Shown here one piece after another: positions 43,946-53,728 of a stretch of 64,000 bases of DNA (positions are counted from its first letter, which is position 1; each line of letters begins with the position of its first letter). Below the pieces are notes generated by a model, which was given only the letters and a program-made list of their open reading frames with translations, made no database searches and was not told where the DNA came from. A program made the translations under genes and the position numbers. This DNA comes from Planctomycetes bacterium syqfu. GTDB lineage: Bacteria; Planctomycetota; Phycisphaerae; Phycisphaerales; Phycisphaeraceae. The stretch is taken from positions 1,798,001-1,862,000 of the forward strand of contig CP087563.1 of the NCBI GenBank assembly GCA_020974905.1. Reading direction: 5' to 3'.

Positions 43946-44230
43946 ATGGCAAGAGCCGTCGCCAGTCACATTCTCGTCTCCACCCAGGTTGAAGCACAGG
44001 ATCTCAAAGCCCAGATCGAAGAAGGTGCCAGCTTTGCCGACCTGGCCAAGCAACACTCCCAATGCCCCTCCGGCCGTGATGGTGGTAATCTTGGTGAGTT
44101 CGGCAAAGGCGACATGGTCCCCGAGTTCGACGCGGTGGTCTTCGGCGACCTGCCCGTTGGTCAGTGTTCCGAACCGGTCAAAACCCAATTCGGTTACCAC
44201 CTGCTGATCGTCGACAAGCGCATCGGCTAA
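43946..44230 (+). CDS. parvulin-type peptidyl-prolyl isomerase
   Basis: A protein of 94 residues that is just one rotamase domain: ASHILVSTQVEAQDLKAQIE, FADLAKQHSQCPSGRDGGNLGEFGKGDMVPEFDAVVF and EPVKTQFGYHLLIVDKR match PpiC/SurA parvulins, including the His residues at both ends and the conserved Cys. No signal peptide, so it acts in the cytoplasm like E. coli PpiC. AAGGAA precedes the ATG. The CCCCCCGGAAG block follows its stop codon. Confidence 0.93.
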   Translation: MARAVASHILVSTQVEAQDLKAQIEEGASFADLAKQHSQCPSGRDGGNLGEFGKGDMVPEFDAVVFGDLPVGQCSEPVKTQFGYHLLIVDKRIG

Positions 44231-44334
44231 CCCCCCCGGAAGTTTTCCCTTGGGAAATCCCCCCGAAATGTCCAGCAAGTTACATCTTGGTACCAAATGG
44301 GAACTCTGACGGGAACTTCCATGCAACACGCCAC

Positions 44335-44363
44335 AAAAAAGAAGTCCATGCGACTTCTTTTTT
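44335..44363. terminator. bidirectional intrinsic terminator after the parvulin gene
   Basis: GAAGTC-CATGC-GACTTC is flanked by six A and six T, giving a 12-bp A/T-extended stem with a T-run on either strand. It ends the parvulin transcript. Confidence 0.85.
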
Positions 44364-44456
44364 CATGCGCGGTTTCGTCAAGTTTCTAGAACTGAATTTG
44401 ACTATGGACAAGCAGCCTCGAAAATGACACGCTTGAAACTTTGAGGATGCTCCACC

Positions 44457-45638
44457 ATGTCCACCCCCAACGATCTGCCAGCCAATCATCAACCCCATGC
44501 CAATCTCAGACGTGTGACGCCTGATGATGGCAAGCATTACTTTTTCGGATACTACGAAAAGTTCCCATGGGACCAATCCCACCAACGCCTCTTAGCCAAC
44601 TGCGCGACGTTTCGTGATCGTCGCCCGACGGTGGATGATGCGCTGCAGGTTGGATATGTCGATCTGACAGACGATACCCATGATTACAAGCCGTTAGCTC
44701 GAACAACCTGCTGGAACTGGCAACAGGGATGCATGCTCCAATGGTTCGACAACCAATCGATCATTCACAACATCCACACGCCCGACAAACACTTTGCTTC
44801 ACAGATCGTCGACCTTGATGGCAGAATCGTCGAACACTTTGAACACCCCATTTATGATCTGTCGCCCAACCGCGATCGTGCCTACTCGCTGAACTTTGCG
44901 CGACTCACCGACCTGCGTCCGGGCTATGGCTATGCCGGTCAACCCGATCCGCATGCACAGATCAATGCACCATCTGATGACGGTGTCTTCCTGTTTGATA
45001 CGGGCACACGCAGCAAGCCGGAGTTGATCATCAGCACCGCAGACCTTGCTAAACAAATCGGTGACACACAAGCCCAGTACAAACACTGGATCAATCACAT
45101 TCAGGTCTCACGCACCGGCAAGCGTTTTGCTTTCCTGCATCGCTGGAAACAACAACTGGGCAATCTCTGGTGGCGGACCCGCATGGTCGTTGCCAACCAC
45201 GATGGCAGTGACTACCGCAGTCTCATCGCGCACGACAATGTCTCGCATTATGACTGGCTTGATGATGACACCATCGTCGCATGGTGCATTGGTGAAGACG
45301 GCGAACAAGGCTACTGGCTCTACGATGCGTCAGGCAACAACGAACCGACCAAGCTGGAGCACCCCACCTTCACCGGCGACGGGCATTGCACCTTCAGCCC
45401 CGATGGCAAGTGGATGCTCAGCGACACCTACCCGGACAATCAGGGATGTCGAGCGTTATTTCTCTACCGACTGGCTGACGGACATCGCGTTGAACTGGGC
45501 AGCTACTACTCACCATCACCGTCCGATATTGAAATCCGATGCGACCTTCACCCACGCTGGTCCCGCGATGGCAAACAAGTCTGCATTGACTCGGTTCATG
45601 ATGGTTTCAGAGGGGTTTACGTCTTACCCGTCTCATAA
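44457..45638 (+). CDS. oligogalacturonate-lyase-like beta-propeller protein
   Basis: A protein of 393 residues without a signal peptide. Propeller blades with PD40-like strands are seen in ISRTGKRFAFLHRWK-type segments, FSPDGKWMLSDTYPDNQGCR and CDLHPRWSRDGKQVCIDSVHDG. The latter, with 'YFFGYYEKFPWD' near the start, is like the PL22 oligogalacturonide lyase family and its uncharacterised relatives. In PL22 a Mn2+ is held by His residues; several His residues stand at comparable places but I cannot align them reliably. It may process imported unsaturated uronides. GAGGAT precedes the ATG. Confidence 0.7.
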   Translation: MSTPNDLPANHQPHANLRRVTPDDGKHYFFGYYEKFPWDQSHQRLLANCATFRDRRPTVDDALQVGYVDLTDDTHDYKPLARTTCWNWQQGCMLQWFDNQSIIHNIHTPDKHFASQIVDLDGRIVEHFEHPIYDLSPNRDRAYSLNFARLTDLRPGYGYAGQPDPHAQINAPSDDGVFLFDTGTRSKPELIISTADLAKQIGDTQAQYKHWINHIQVSRTGKRFAFLHRWKQQLGNLWWRTRMVVANHDGSDYRSLIAHDNVSHYDWLDDDTIVAWCIGEDGEQGYWLYDASGNNEPTKLEHPTFTGDGHCTFSPDGKWMLSDTYPDNQGCRALFLYRLADGHRVELGSYYSPSPSDIEIRCDLHPRWSRDGKQVCIDSVHDGFRGVYVLPVS

Positions 45639-45748
45639 AACCACTTGCCGTTGAGCAGACCTTCACACCCGATTTTCAAATATCTGATACCCTTGGGAAC
45701 AAAACTGGCCTTTGCATCGTTTGTATCCGATGATAGGATTGTATGCAT

Positions 45749-46204
45749 ATGCGGCTATTAACTGTCATCCTACCCCTGCTTGTCATCACTGCGGTGTTCA
45801 TCGCCCCGCTGCAGTTGGGGTGTTGCCTGTCTGAAAAGGCGACGTCAACGCAGGATGTCCAGAAGCAAGCGTCATCCTCCTGCTGTTCGATGCAAATGAC
45901 CCAAACGGTCGCCTAACCATCCCGCAGCACGGACCAACCACTCTCCCCCTGCCAACCGCAGCGAAATGATTGCCCTCAATGCACACACACTGTCATGAGT
46001 CATCATGGCTGTGACAACGTCCAACTGATCATCAGCCAGCAAGTCGATCTGCCCACGCTGGCTCACTGTTTTGTGTTGGCCCTCAATACCATCTCCATGG
46101 ATCAACCACTTGCCCAAACTCAGCAGTGGCATGCGACAATTAATCCCTTCTCGCCAACAACTGCGCGCACACTCCGCGCCCAACACTGTCTGTTGACCGT
46201 TTAA
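45749..46204 (+). pseudogene. Cys-rich exported protein gene interrupted by one in-frame TAA
   Basis: The frame codes for 55 residues (MRLLTVILPLLVITAVFIAP signal-anchor, then CC and CC pairs), meets TAA at 45914-45916, and then stays open in the same frame for 95 more codons to 46204, with CQPQRNDCPQCTHTV, HHGC and AHC. Both halves are rich in Cys and His, as expected of a small metal-responsive exported protein next to a Cus-type operon. Either the gene is broken, the stop is read through, or only the first 55 residues are made. ATG 45743 is an alternative start. Confidence 0.6.
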
Positions 46205-46313
46205 TTCCAGATAACAAGTCCGACTATCTGTCCTGCGTTATTGCATAGGCGCGGGGTTGGTTGTGTCGATGGTCATGCATGATGCGCGGACCTCTTTTTA
46301 TCAGGATAAAACC

Positions 46314-47702
46314 ATGTTTCGATTCACTGTTATCAGCAGTCTCTTAATCACGATCGCATTGGTCGGTTGCCAATCACCATTGGATGATTCACTTTACACC
46401 CAATGGGAAAAAGACCGGACCACCACGGTCGCCCAGACCATCTCCGACCAGCAGCAGGAAGATGCTGCGACATCCGACGCGCTGGCTGAGCCTGCCACCT
46501 TGGAGCAACTCATCGCTTATGCCCAAAAGCATCACCCGATGATCCAGGCAGCGAACTTTCGCATCGAGCAGGCTGAACAAGGCATCATCCTGGCCAAAAG
46601 TCTGGATGACCCCATACTCACCGTCAGTCCCGTGGGCAACATGGCGCAGACTGCTGATGGTGAGGTCACTGCCATGGCATCGGTCAGTCAGCGTTTTCCC
46701 ATCTCCGGCAGACTCACGACTCAAAGCGATGCTGCCAAAGAGCAGGTCCAGATCGCAACCGAGCAACGTCGCCAAACACAATTGGCTTTGACACGTGATG
46801 TCAAACAGGCGTACTGGAATCTGCACTTGGCGAACCAGACGTTGACCGTCTACGAATCGCAGAAGCAGTTGATGCATCAAGTCCACGAGTCTGCTGATGC
46901 TGCGTATCGCGCCGGTCGCGCTGCACAACAGGACTTGCTGCGACTCAACGTGGAGATCAGTGCACTGGACAATCGCATCATTGCAACACAGCAGCAAAGA
47001 CACTCTGCCATCGCACGGATCAACAGTCTGCTTAACCGTCCTGCTGATGCCCCCCTGTCACTGACAGAGGTCGAAGCTTCACCTGTGGCTTTACAGACCG
47101 CGGACGCCTGGCAAAAACAGGCGCTTAATCACTCACCGCAGCTTAAGCAGATTCACCATGCCATCGCTCAGGCGCGCAAGCAACTGAAGCTCGCGCATCT
47201 CAAGCGTATCCCGGACTTGACGGTGATGCTCAACTACGCAGCGGTGGCGGATCACGGCACGTCCATGGCAGCCAACGGTGACGATCAACTCTATGCCGGC
47301 CTTGGGATCAATCTCCCGATCTGGCAGGAGAAACTCGAAGCGGGTGAAAAGCAGGCCGTCGCGCGCATCCGTGAGTTACTCAGTGAATTGATTGCCAATC
47401 ACAACCAACTGCAATATGCCATCGCGGACATGTATCAACGCGTCGACGCGCAACAGAAACAGGACACGCTTTACCGTGACACCATTCTCCCCCAGGCCAA
47501 GCAGGTACTCGACAGTTCACGTGTCCAGTACCGATCCGGTCGCGGTCCGTTTGCGGACTTGATCGACAACTGGCAGAAGCTGCTTCAACTCGAACTTATG
47601 TCCCATCGCAATCACACCCAACTTCAGCAGGACTACGCCCAGCTTCAATTCCTGGCAGCAGGCAAAGTCCACCCCCCTGTCAACAAGCCCAACGCAGACT
47701 GA
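46314..47702 (+). CDS. TolC-family outer-membrane efflux lipoprotein (CusC-like)
   Basis: A product of 462 residues. Lipoprotein signal ISSLLITIALVGC (Cys about 19). Two OEP repeats follow, with long helices (LTRDVKQAYWNLHLANQTLT, then AGRAAQQDLLRLNVEISALD, and VQYRSGRGPFADLIDNWQKL). Relatives form the trimeric outer-membrane channel of RND pumps. It is the first structural gene of the pump operon; the adaptor follows after 66 nt. ATG 46314 was chosen because the lipobox starts there; 46257 is in frame. Confidence 0.9.
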   Translation: MFRFTVISSLLITIALVGCQSPLDDSLYTQWEKDRTTTVAQTISDQQQEDAATSDALAEPATLEQLIAYAQKHHPMIQAANFRIEQAEQGIILAKSLDDPILTVSPVGNMAQTADGEVTAMASVSQRFPISGRLTTQSDAAKEQVQIATEQRRQTQLALTRDVKQAYWNLHLANQTLTVYESQKQLMHQVHESADAAYRAGRAAQQDLLRLNVEISALDNRIIATQQQRHSAIARINSLLNRPADAPLSLTEVEASPVALQTADAWQKQALNHSPQLKQIHHAIAQARKQLKLAHLKRIPDLTVMLNYAAVADHGTSMAANGDDQLYAGLGINLPIWQEKLEAGEKQAVARIRELLSELIANHNQLQYAIADMYQRVDAQQKQDTLYRDTILPQAKQVLDSSRVQYRSGRGPFADLIDNWQKLLQLELMSHRNHTQLQQDYAQLQFLAAGKVHPPVNKPNAD

Positions 47703-47768
47703 CGTTTTACCCTTGTTTTCAGGCCAATTACAACATCAAACCTTTTCACACAGACAAGAGTGTGCATC

Positions 47769-50066
47769 ATGAACACCGAACAAGACAACAAGAAAATTCC
47801 CAAGAGCATCCCCATCAAGTGGCTGCTGATACTGGTGATCGTTTTTCTCTTCGCCATCACCGCAGGTGTATACTTTGCCAAACCGATCAACGCAACGGTT
47901 GCCAAACTCACCCCGACATCCAATGCCGATGAGCACGAACATGAAGCAGGTGACTCGGAGTATTACACCTGTGGCATGCATCCATGGATCATCCTCCCCA
48001 AGGCCGGCACATGTCCGATTTGTCAGATGGACTTAACCCCGCTGGACCCCGCCAAGTTCTCAGGGGAAGTATCCATCGACCCTGTCATCGTGCAGAACAT
48101 GGGTATCCGCACGCAAACCATCACCCGCGGACCGTTGATTAAAACCATCAACACCGTTGGCACGGTCGACTACAACGAAACTCTGCTGCGTGATGTGAAT
48201 ATCAAAATTGCCGGCTGGGTCGAAAAGCTTCATGTCGATTATCTGGGTGCCCAGGTCAAGCAAGGCGACGCCCTGTTTGATCTGTATTCCCCGGAACTCT
48301 ACGCTGCCCAGCAGGAATACCTGATCGCTTACCGTGCCAACCAGGACAAGGGCAATCCCCTGCTTGAGTCCGCGCGAACAAGACTGCAATACTTTGATAT
48401 CACAGACCAGCAAATTGCCAAACTCCAGGCATCGGATCACCCGACAAAAACACTGAGTATTGAGAGTCCGTACAGTGGCGTGGTCATTGCCAAGCATGTC
48501 AACGAAGGCATGAAAGTCGATGCAGGCATGCAGGTCTATCGCATTGCAGACCTCTCGAAAATCTGGGTCATCGTCACGCTGTATGAATACCAACTGCCCT
48601 ACATCCAGATGGGTAACAAAGTCACCATGAGCCTGCCCTATATCCCCGGCCACACCTTTGAAGGCTCCGTGGTGTACATCTACCCGTACCTCGATGCCAA
48701 AACCCGCGAAGTGCAGGTCCGTCTGGAATTCGAAAATCCGGATGGCCTGCTCAAGCCGGGCATGTTTGCCAACGTGACGCTTGAAAACAAACTGGCAACG
48801 GATCGCATTCTCGCGCCCCGTGAAGCCATCATGGACACTGGTGAACGAAAAGTCGCCTTCGTCGCCCTGGGTAACGGTCGCTTTGAACCGCGTGATGTTG
48901 TCACTGGCATTCAAACGCAAAACGATGAAGTCGAAATCCTTCAGGGCTTATCCGAAGGTGAAAATGTGGTGACCTCCGGCCAGTTCCTTATTGATTCCGA
49001 AGCCAAAATCCGTTCCTCACTGGCACGAATGCTTCAACCCAAGTCAGATAAAGAGCCTGAAAAACAGGCACAAACGGCGTTCTCCAGCTTGACCCCCTCT
49101 TTGGCAACCGCCATCAATGACGTGCTTAAAACCTATCTGGCCATCGGTGATCAATTGGCATCGGATTCAACCAGCCAGGTCACTGAGCAGGCCAAGACAC
49201 TGGCTAAACAGATTGACACTTTGACCGCAAAGACCATTCCAGGCCAGGAACATTTCTGGCATGAGCATCCGCAGATTATGGATGCCAAAACCGCCGCCAT
49301 TCAAATCACAAACACACAGGAGATATCAGCCATGAGAAAACACTTTGCCATCGTCAGCATCAACCTTGCCGCCCTGATTCAACTCACCGGTGTTCCCGCC
49401 ACCTTCGCAGGCACACTCGACCAGATGCATTGCCCGATGTTCCGCGATGATCAGGGAGGCAGTCACTGGATGCAGGCAAGTGGTGATGTGCGCAATCCCT
49501 ACTTCGGCGCTTCCATGCTCAAATGCTTTGACACACAGGACGCGCTGCCCGTCACGCCGGTCTCTGATACGACGACGCCTGCAGCGACATCGCAGCCTGC
49601 TGAAAAGGAACATGCCATGTCGCATGATCCAGCAGAGTTGGTCACCAACATCACTGACAGCTACCTGACCATCCAACATCAACTCACGCTTGAAACGCTT
49701 GATGAGGTTGCCAAGCCGCTGAAGAAATTGAACATGTCCGCGGACATGCTCGCCAAACATGTTGATGAAAAATTAGCCAAGTCCGTCAAAGCGGTCTCGG
49801 AAGCAGCAGCCATCAAGACCAAGGACATCAAAGCGTTTCGTGAAGCCTTCGCCCCACTGTCTGATGCGATGACCGCCATGCTCAAGCAGCTTCCCGATGA
49901 TCTCAAACCGGACCGCAATGTGTATCTGACCTATTGCCCAATGGTCAAAAAGCACTGGTTACAAGGCAAAAAAGACGTCCGCAATCCCTACGCGCCCTAC
50001 ATGCTCGCTTGCGGGAGCATCAAAGAACAGTTGGTCAAGTCAGACCAGAAGGAGTCTGAAAAATGA
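47769..50066 (+). CDS. CusB-type RND efflux adaptor with metal-binding N-domain and two DUF3347 domains
   Basis: A product of 765 residues, nearly twice the usual 400. Order: membrane anchor (18-36), His-rich linker, heavy-metal-binding zinc-ribbon-like domain YYTCGMHPWIILPKAGTCPI-CQMDL (65-90), HlyD/CusB barrel-sandwich, lipoyl and beta-barrel domains (about 100-415), then two DUF3347 domains (about 435-595 and 625-765). The first ends HCPMFRDDQGGSHWMQ ... VRNPYFGASMLKC, the second YCPMVKKHWLQGKKDVRNPYAPYMLAC. It bridges the CusA pump and TolC channel and may hand over Cu(I)/Ag(I) or another metal. Its stop overlaps the pump gene start (ATGA). Confidence 0.9.
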   Translation: MNTEQDNKKIPKSIPIKWLLILVIVFLFAITAGVYFAKPINATVAKLTPTSNADEHEHEAGDSEYYTCGMHPWIILPKAGTCPICQMDLTPLDPAKFSGEVSIDPVIVQNMGIRTQTITRGPLIKTINTVGTVDYNETLLRDVNIKIAGWVEKLHVDYLGAQVKQGDALFDLYSPELYAAQQEYLIAYRANQDKGNPLLESARTRLQYFDITDQQIAKLQASDHPTKTLSIESPYSGVVIAKHVNEGMKVDAGMQVYRIADLSKIWVIVTLYEYQLPYIQMGNKVTMSLPYIPGHTFEGSVVYIYPYLDAKTREVQVRLEFENPDGLLKPGMFANVTLENKLATDRILAPREAIMDTGERKVAFVALGNGRFEPRDVVTGIQTQNDEVEILQGLSEGENVVTSGQFLIDSEAKIRSSLARMLQPKSDKEPEKQAQTAFSSLTPSLATAINDVLKTYLAIGDQLASDSTSQVTEQAKTLAKQIDTLTAKTIPGQEHFWHEHPQIMDAKTAAIQITNTQEISAMRKHFAIVSINLAALIQLTGVPATFAGTLDQMHCPMFRDDQGGSHWMQASGDVRNPYFGASMLKCFDTQDALPVTPVSDTTTPAATSQPAEKEHAMSHDPAELVTNITDSYLTIQHQLTLETLDEVAKPLKKLNMSADMLAKHVDEKLAKSVKAVSEAAAIKTKDIKAFREAFAPLSDAMTAMLKQLPDDLKPDRNVYLTYCPMVKKHWLQGKKDVRNPYAPYMLACGSIKEQLVKSDQKESEK

Positions 50067-53000
50067 TTGCCCGATTGATTCGCTGGTGTGTGAACAATCG
50101 CATGATGGTCGTCCTGCTTACGGGCTTTGTCCTGCTGGCAGGTGTCTGGTCTATGCGCCATATCACCATTGATGCGATCCCTGACTTATCTGACGTGCAG
50201 GTGATTATCCGCACCGAGTACTCCGGGCAGGCGCCGCGCATTGTCCAGGATCAGGTGACCTACCCGTTAACCACAGCCATGCTCGCGGTCCCGCAAGCCA
50301 AGGTCGTCCGTGGGTATTCCATGTTCGGCACGAGTTTTGTCTACATCATTTTTGAAGACGGGACCGACCTGTACTGGGCACGCAGCCGCGTCCTGGAGCA
50401 ACTCAACTTTGTCTCCAATCAACTGCCCAACACCGTCACGCCGCAACTGGGGCCCGATGCCACCGCAGTCGGTTGGATCTATCAATACACCCTGCATACC
50501 GGCAAGTATTGTGAAACACATCCAAACGGACTTTGGCATGACCCCGTGACCGACACGTGGTACGCCAAACCCAAGGATGCGCCGGTTGATATTCAAAAAC
50601 GCCTGACACATCAACGGACTTTTCCTGAGCGCGATGATTGCCCACTGGATCACACCCAGCTTGTCCAACCCCAGATTGACCTGGCTCAATTGCGTTCACT
50701 ACAGGACTGGTATCTGCGCTATGAACTCACCGCAGTGGACGGTGTGAGTGAAGTCGCCCCGGTCGGCGGTTTCGTCAAGCAGTACCAGGTTGTCGTCGAC
50801 CCTGCCAAGCTCCTGGCGATGAATATCCCTTTAAACAAGGTCAAAATGGCGATCCGCAACGCCAACCTTGATGTCGGGGGCAAACTCATTGAGATGAGTG
50901 AAACCGAATACATGGTCCGCGGGATCGGGTATCTGGGATCGTCAGCAGACAGTGATACCGACCGGACCTCGCAGGTTTTGGCGGACTTGTCACAGATCGC
51001 GTTGGGCGCCAATGATGCTGGCAAACCAATCTATCTCAGTGATGTCGCGCAACTGCAAATCGGCCCGGAGATTCGCCGCGGTGTTGCTGAAACCAATGGT
51101 GAAGGTGAAACCGTCGGCGGCGTGGTGATCATGCGTTACGGTGAGAATGCGCAGAAAACCATCGAACGTGTCAAAGCCAAAATGCAAACCCTCCAGGCCG
51201 GACTTCCTGCGGGCGTTTCAGTCGAAGTAGCTTATGACCGTAGTGATTTAATTGAGCGCGCGGTGGGTACGGTGTATCACACGCTGCTTGAAGAGATCAT
51301 CGTGGTTGGCCTGGTGATCGTGCTGTTTTTGCTTCATGCACGCAGCGCTTTGATTGCAGCGTTTGTCTTGCCAACCGGTGTGCTGGTGACGATTGGTGTG
51401 ATGTATTTACTGGACATCAATGCCAACATCATGAGTCTGGGCGGGATTGCGATTTCCATTGGTGTGATGGTCGACAGCAGCATCGTCATGGTGGAGAACG
51501 CGCACAAACACCTTGAAAACAGGGACAAAAACACCAGTCGCGTTGAAGCCATTGGTGATGCAGCTGCGGAAGTCGGCCCGACTTTGTTTTTCAGTCTGCT
51601 GATTATCACGGTGAGTTTCCTGCCAATCTTTGTGCTGGGTGAACAGTCCGGGCGCATGTTCCGACCGTTGGCCTTTACCAAGACATTTGCGATGACGGCA
51701 GCAGCAATATTAGCGATCACGATCATCCCGGTGTTGATGGTGTACCTGATTTCCGACCGCGTCCTGCCGGAGTCCTGGAGCAAGGGGAAACGTTATTCGG
51801 TTTATGCCTTGGTGATGCTGATTCCTGCGATGGTGTTGGCGGTGATGCCGTTACCGACATTGGGGGATTATCGCGTTTGGCTGTGTGTCGGCTGGGTGGT
51901 GATCTCGGGAATGATCTTGCTACCTCAGAAGATTCACAAAGAGCACAACAACCCGGTGAGTCGAATCCTGCAGAAGGTGTATGAACCGTTTTTCGTTTTT
52001 TCGATGCAGTATCGCTGGCTGATGTTGATTGGTGGCGCGTTGGTGATTGGCGTGACGATCTACCCGTTTAAACAGTTGGGCAGTGAGTTCATGCCACCGC
52101 TTGAGGAAGGTGACCTGCTGTACATGCCGACGACGGACCCGGGGATCAGCATGAGTAAAATCCGCGAGTTATTGCAGCAAACGGACAAGCTCATCACGCA
52201 GTTCCCGGAGGTCGCCAACGTGTTTGGCAAAGCCGGGCGCGCTGAGACTGCGACGGACCCTGCGCCGCCGAGCATGTTGGAGACCACGATCATTCTGCAT
52301 CGTGACAAGAGCAAATGGCGGACACGGCCGGTAAGTCGGTTTTATGATTCATGGCCTGGGTTCCTGGCAGCGATCCCGCAGAAAATCTGGCCTAACACGC
52401 GTCATATCACCAAGGATGAGTTGGTGTATGGGTATCAATTACCGTCAGCATCGGGTGAGCATCTGCATGTGCCGGGACTCAATGATGTGCTGCAAATTCC
52501 GGGGTTAACCAATGCATGGACCATGCCGATCCGCACGCGTATTGACATGCTCTCCACGGGGATCAAGACACCGGTGGGCATCAAGGTGATGGGGCCGGAC
52601 CTTCAAACGCTGGCTGACCTTTCCGAGCAGATTGCAACGACGATCAAAACCGACCCGCGCACGCAGGCCAATACCGTCAGTGCGTTCTCAGAAAAAAGTG
52701 TCGGCGGCAATTACTTTGACATTCAGATCAACCGTCAGCATATCGCACGCTATGCGCTGTCCGTCAGTGACGTGCAGGATGTGATCATGAGCGCGATTGG
52801 CGGGATGAATATCACCTTTACCGTCGAAGGCCTTGAGCGTTACCCGGTGAACCTACGGTATCCGTCGGAGTTGCGTAATAACGTTGAGAAGCTCAAGCAG
52901 ACGTTGGTATCGACACCTTCGGGGACGCAGGTTCCGTTGGGTCAGTTGGCGGAGATCTCGATTCACAAAGGTCCGCCGATGATCAAGAGTGAAAACGCGC

Positions 53001-53677
53001 GACTCACAGCATGGGTGTTCGTGGACATCTCAGGGATGGACGTGGGCAGTTATGTGACGATGGCCAAGGATGTCATCGAGCAACAGATCCAATTGCCCGA
53101 GGGATATAACATCGTCTGGTCCGGTCAGTATGAGTACATGCAGGCTGCGCGGAAGCGTTTGATGATGGTGATCCCAGTTGCCGCTGTTTTGATTTTGTTA
53201 CTACTTTATCTGGCAACGCACAGTTGGGTAAAAGTCTGTATTGTGCTTTTGGCGATTCCGTTTAGTCTTGTCGGGGCGGTCTGGTTGTTGTGGGCCTTGG
53301 ACTATAACCTTTCGATTGCGGTCTGGGTCGGCGTGATCGCGCTGGCAGGATTGGATGCGGAGACCGGGCTGGTGATGCTGCTGTATCTGGAAAATAGTTT
53401 TGATCGCTTTAAGCGTGAGAACCGGATGAATGACCGGGCTGATCTCTGGCATGCGATTCATGATGGTGCCGTCCAACGCATTCGACCCAAGACGATGACG
53501 GTGGTGACGACGTTCATTGGTTTGCTGCCCCTGCTCTGGGCATCGGGTGCAGGTGCGGACACCATGCGACGATTGGCAGCGCCGATGATTGGCGGCCTGG
53601 GGACGAGCTTCATCATGGAGCTGCTGTTGTACCCGGTGATTTTCTACCTGGTTAAATGCCGTCAGATCAAACCGTGA
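50063..53677 (+). CDS. CusA/CzcA-type heavy-metal RND efflux pump with Cys/His insert
   Basis: A protein of 1204 residues (E. coli CusA has about 1047). Core HME-RND motifs: DAIPDLSDVQVII, GQAPRIVQDQVTYPL, GVMVDSSIVMVENAHKH (proton-relay Asp region) and ETGLVMLLYLENSFD. Two insertions are unusual: residues about 148-205 in the periplasmic porter domain (CETHPNGLWHD ... DDCPLDHTQLV), which looks like another metal-binding motif, and about 571-625, two extra predicted membrane helices (YALVMLIPAMVLAVM, then VWLCVGWVVISGMILL). It exports metal ions using the proton gradient. Last gene of the operon, followed by a terminator. Confidence 0.94.
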   Translation: MIARLIRWCVNNRMMVVLLTGFVLLAGVWSMRHITIDAIPDLSDVQVIIRTEYSGQAPRIVQDQVTYPLTTAMLAVPQAKVVRGYSMFGTSFVYIIFEDGTDLYWARSRVLEQLNFVSNQLPNTVTPQLGPDATAVGWIYQYTLHTGKYCETHPNGLWHDPVTDTWYAKPKDAPVDIQKRLTHQRTFPERDDCPLDHTQLVQPQIDLAQLRSLQDWYLRYELTAVDGVSEVAPVGGFVKQYQVVVDPAKLLAMNIPLNKVKMAIRNANLDVGGKLIEMSETEYMVRGIGYLGSSADSDTDRTSQVLADLSQIALGANDAGKPIYLSDVAQLQIGPEIRRGVAETNGEGETVGGVVIMRYGENAQKTIERVKAKMQTLQAGLPAGVSVEVAYDRSDLIERAVGTVYHTLLEEIIVVGLVIVLFLLHARSALIAAFVLPTGVLVTIGVMYLLDINANIMSLGGIAISIGVMVDSSIVMVENAHKHLENRDKNTSRVEAIGDAAAEVGPTLFFSLLIITVSFLPIFVLGEQSGRMFRPLAFTKTFAMTAAAILAITIIPVLMVYLISDRVLPESWSKGKRYSVYALVMLIPAMVLAVMPLPTLGDYRVWLCVGWVVISGMILLPQKIHKEHNNPVSRILQKVYEPFFVFSMQYRWLMLIGGALVIGVTIYPFKQLGSEFMPPLEEGDLLYMPTTDPGISMSKIRELLQQTDKLITQFPEVANVFGKAGRAETATDPAPPSMLETTIILHRDKSKWRTRPVSRFYDSWPGFLAAIPQKIWPNTRHITKDELVYGYQLPSASGEHLHVPGLNDVLQIPGLTNAWTMPIRTRIDMLSTGIKTPVGIKVMGPDLQTLADLSEQIATTIKTDPRTQANTVSAFSEKSVGGNYFDIQINRQHIARYALSVSDVQDVIMSAIGGMNITFTVEGLERYPVNLRYPSELRNNVEKLKQTLVSTPSGTQVPLGQLAEISIHKGPPMIKSENARLTAWVFVDISGMDVGSYVTMAKDVIEQQIQLPEGYNIVWSGQYEYMQAARKRLMMVIPVAAVLILLLLYLATHSWVKVCIVLLAIPFSLVGAVWLLWALDYNLSIAVWVGVIALAGLDAETGLVMLLYLENSFDRFKRENRMNDRADLWHAIHDGAVQRIRPKTMTVVTTFIGLLPLLWASGAGADTMRRLAAPMIGGLGTSFIMELLLYPVIFYLVKCRQIKP

Positions 53678-53728
53678 ACCTGTTAGCCCCCTACTGTTGA
53701 TCTGGTTAACCCCACCAGATCGGCATCT

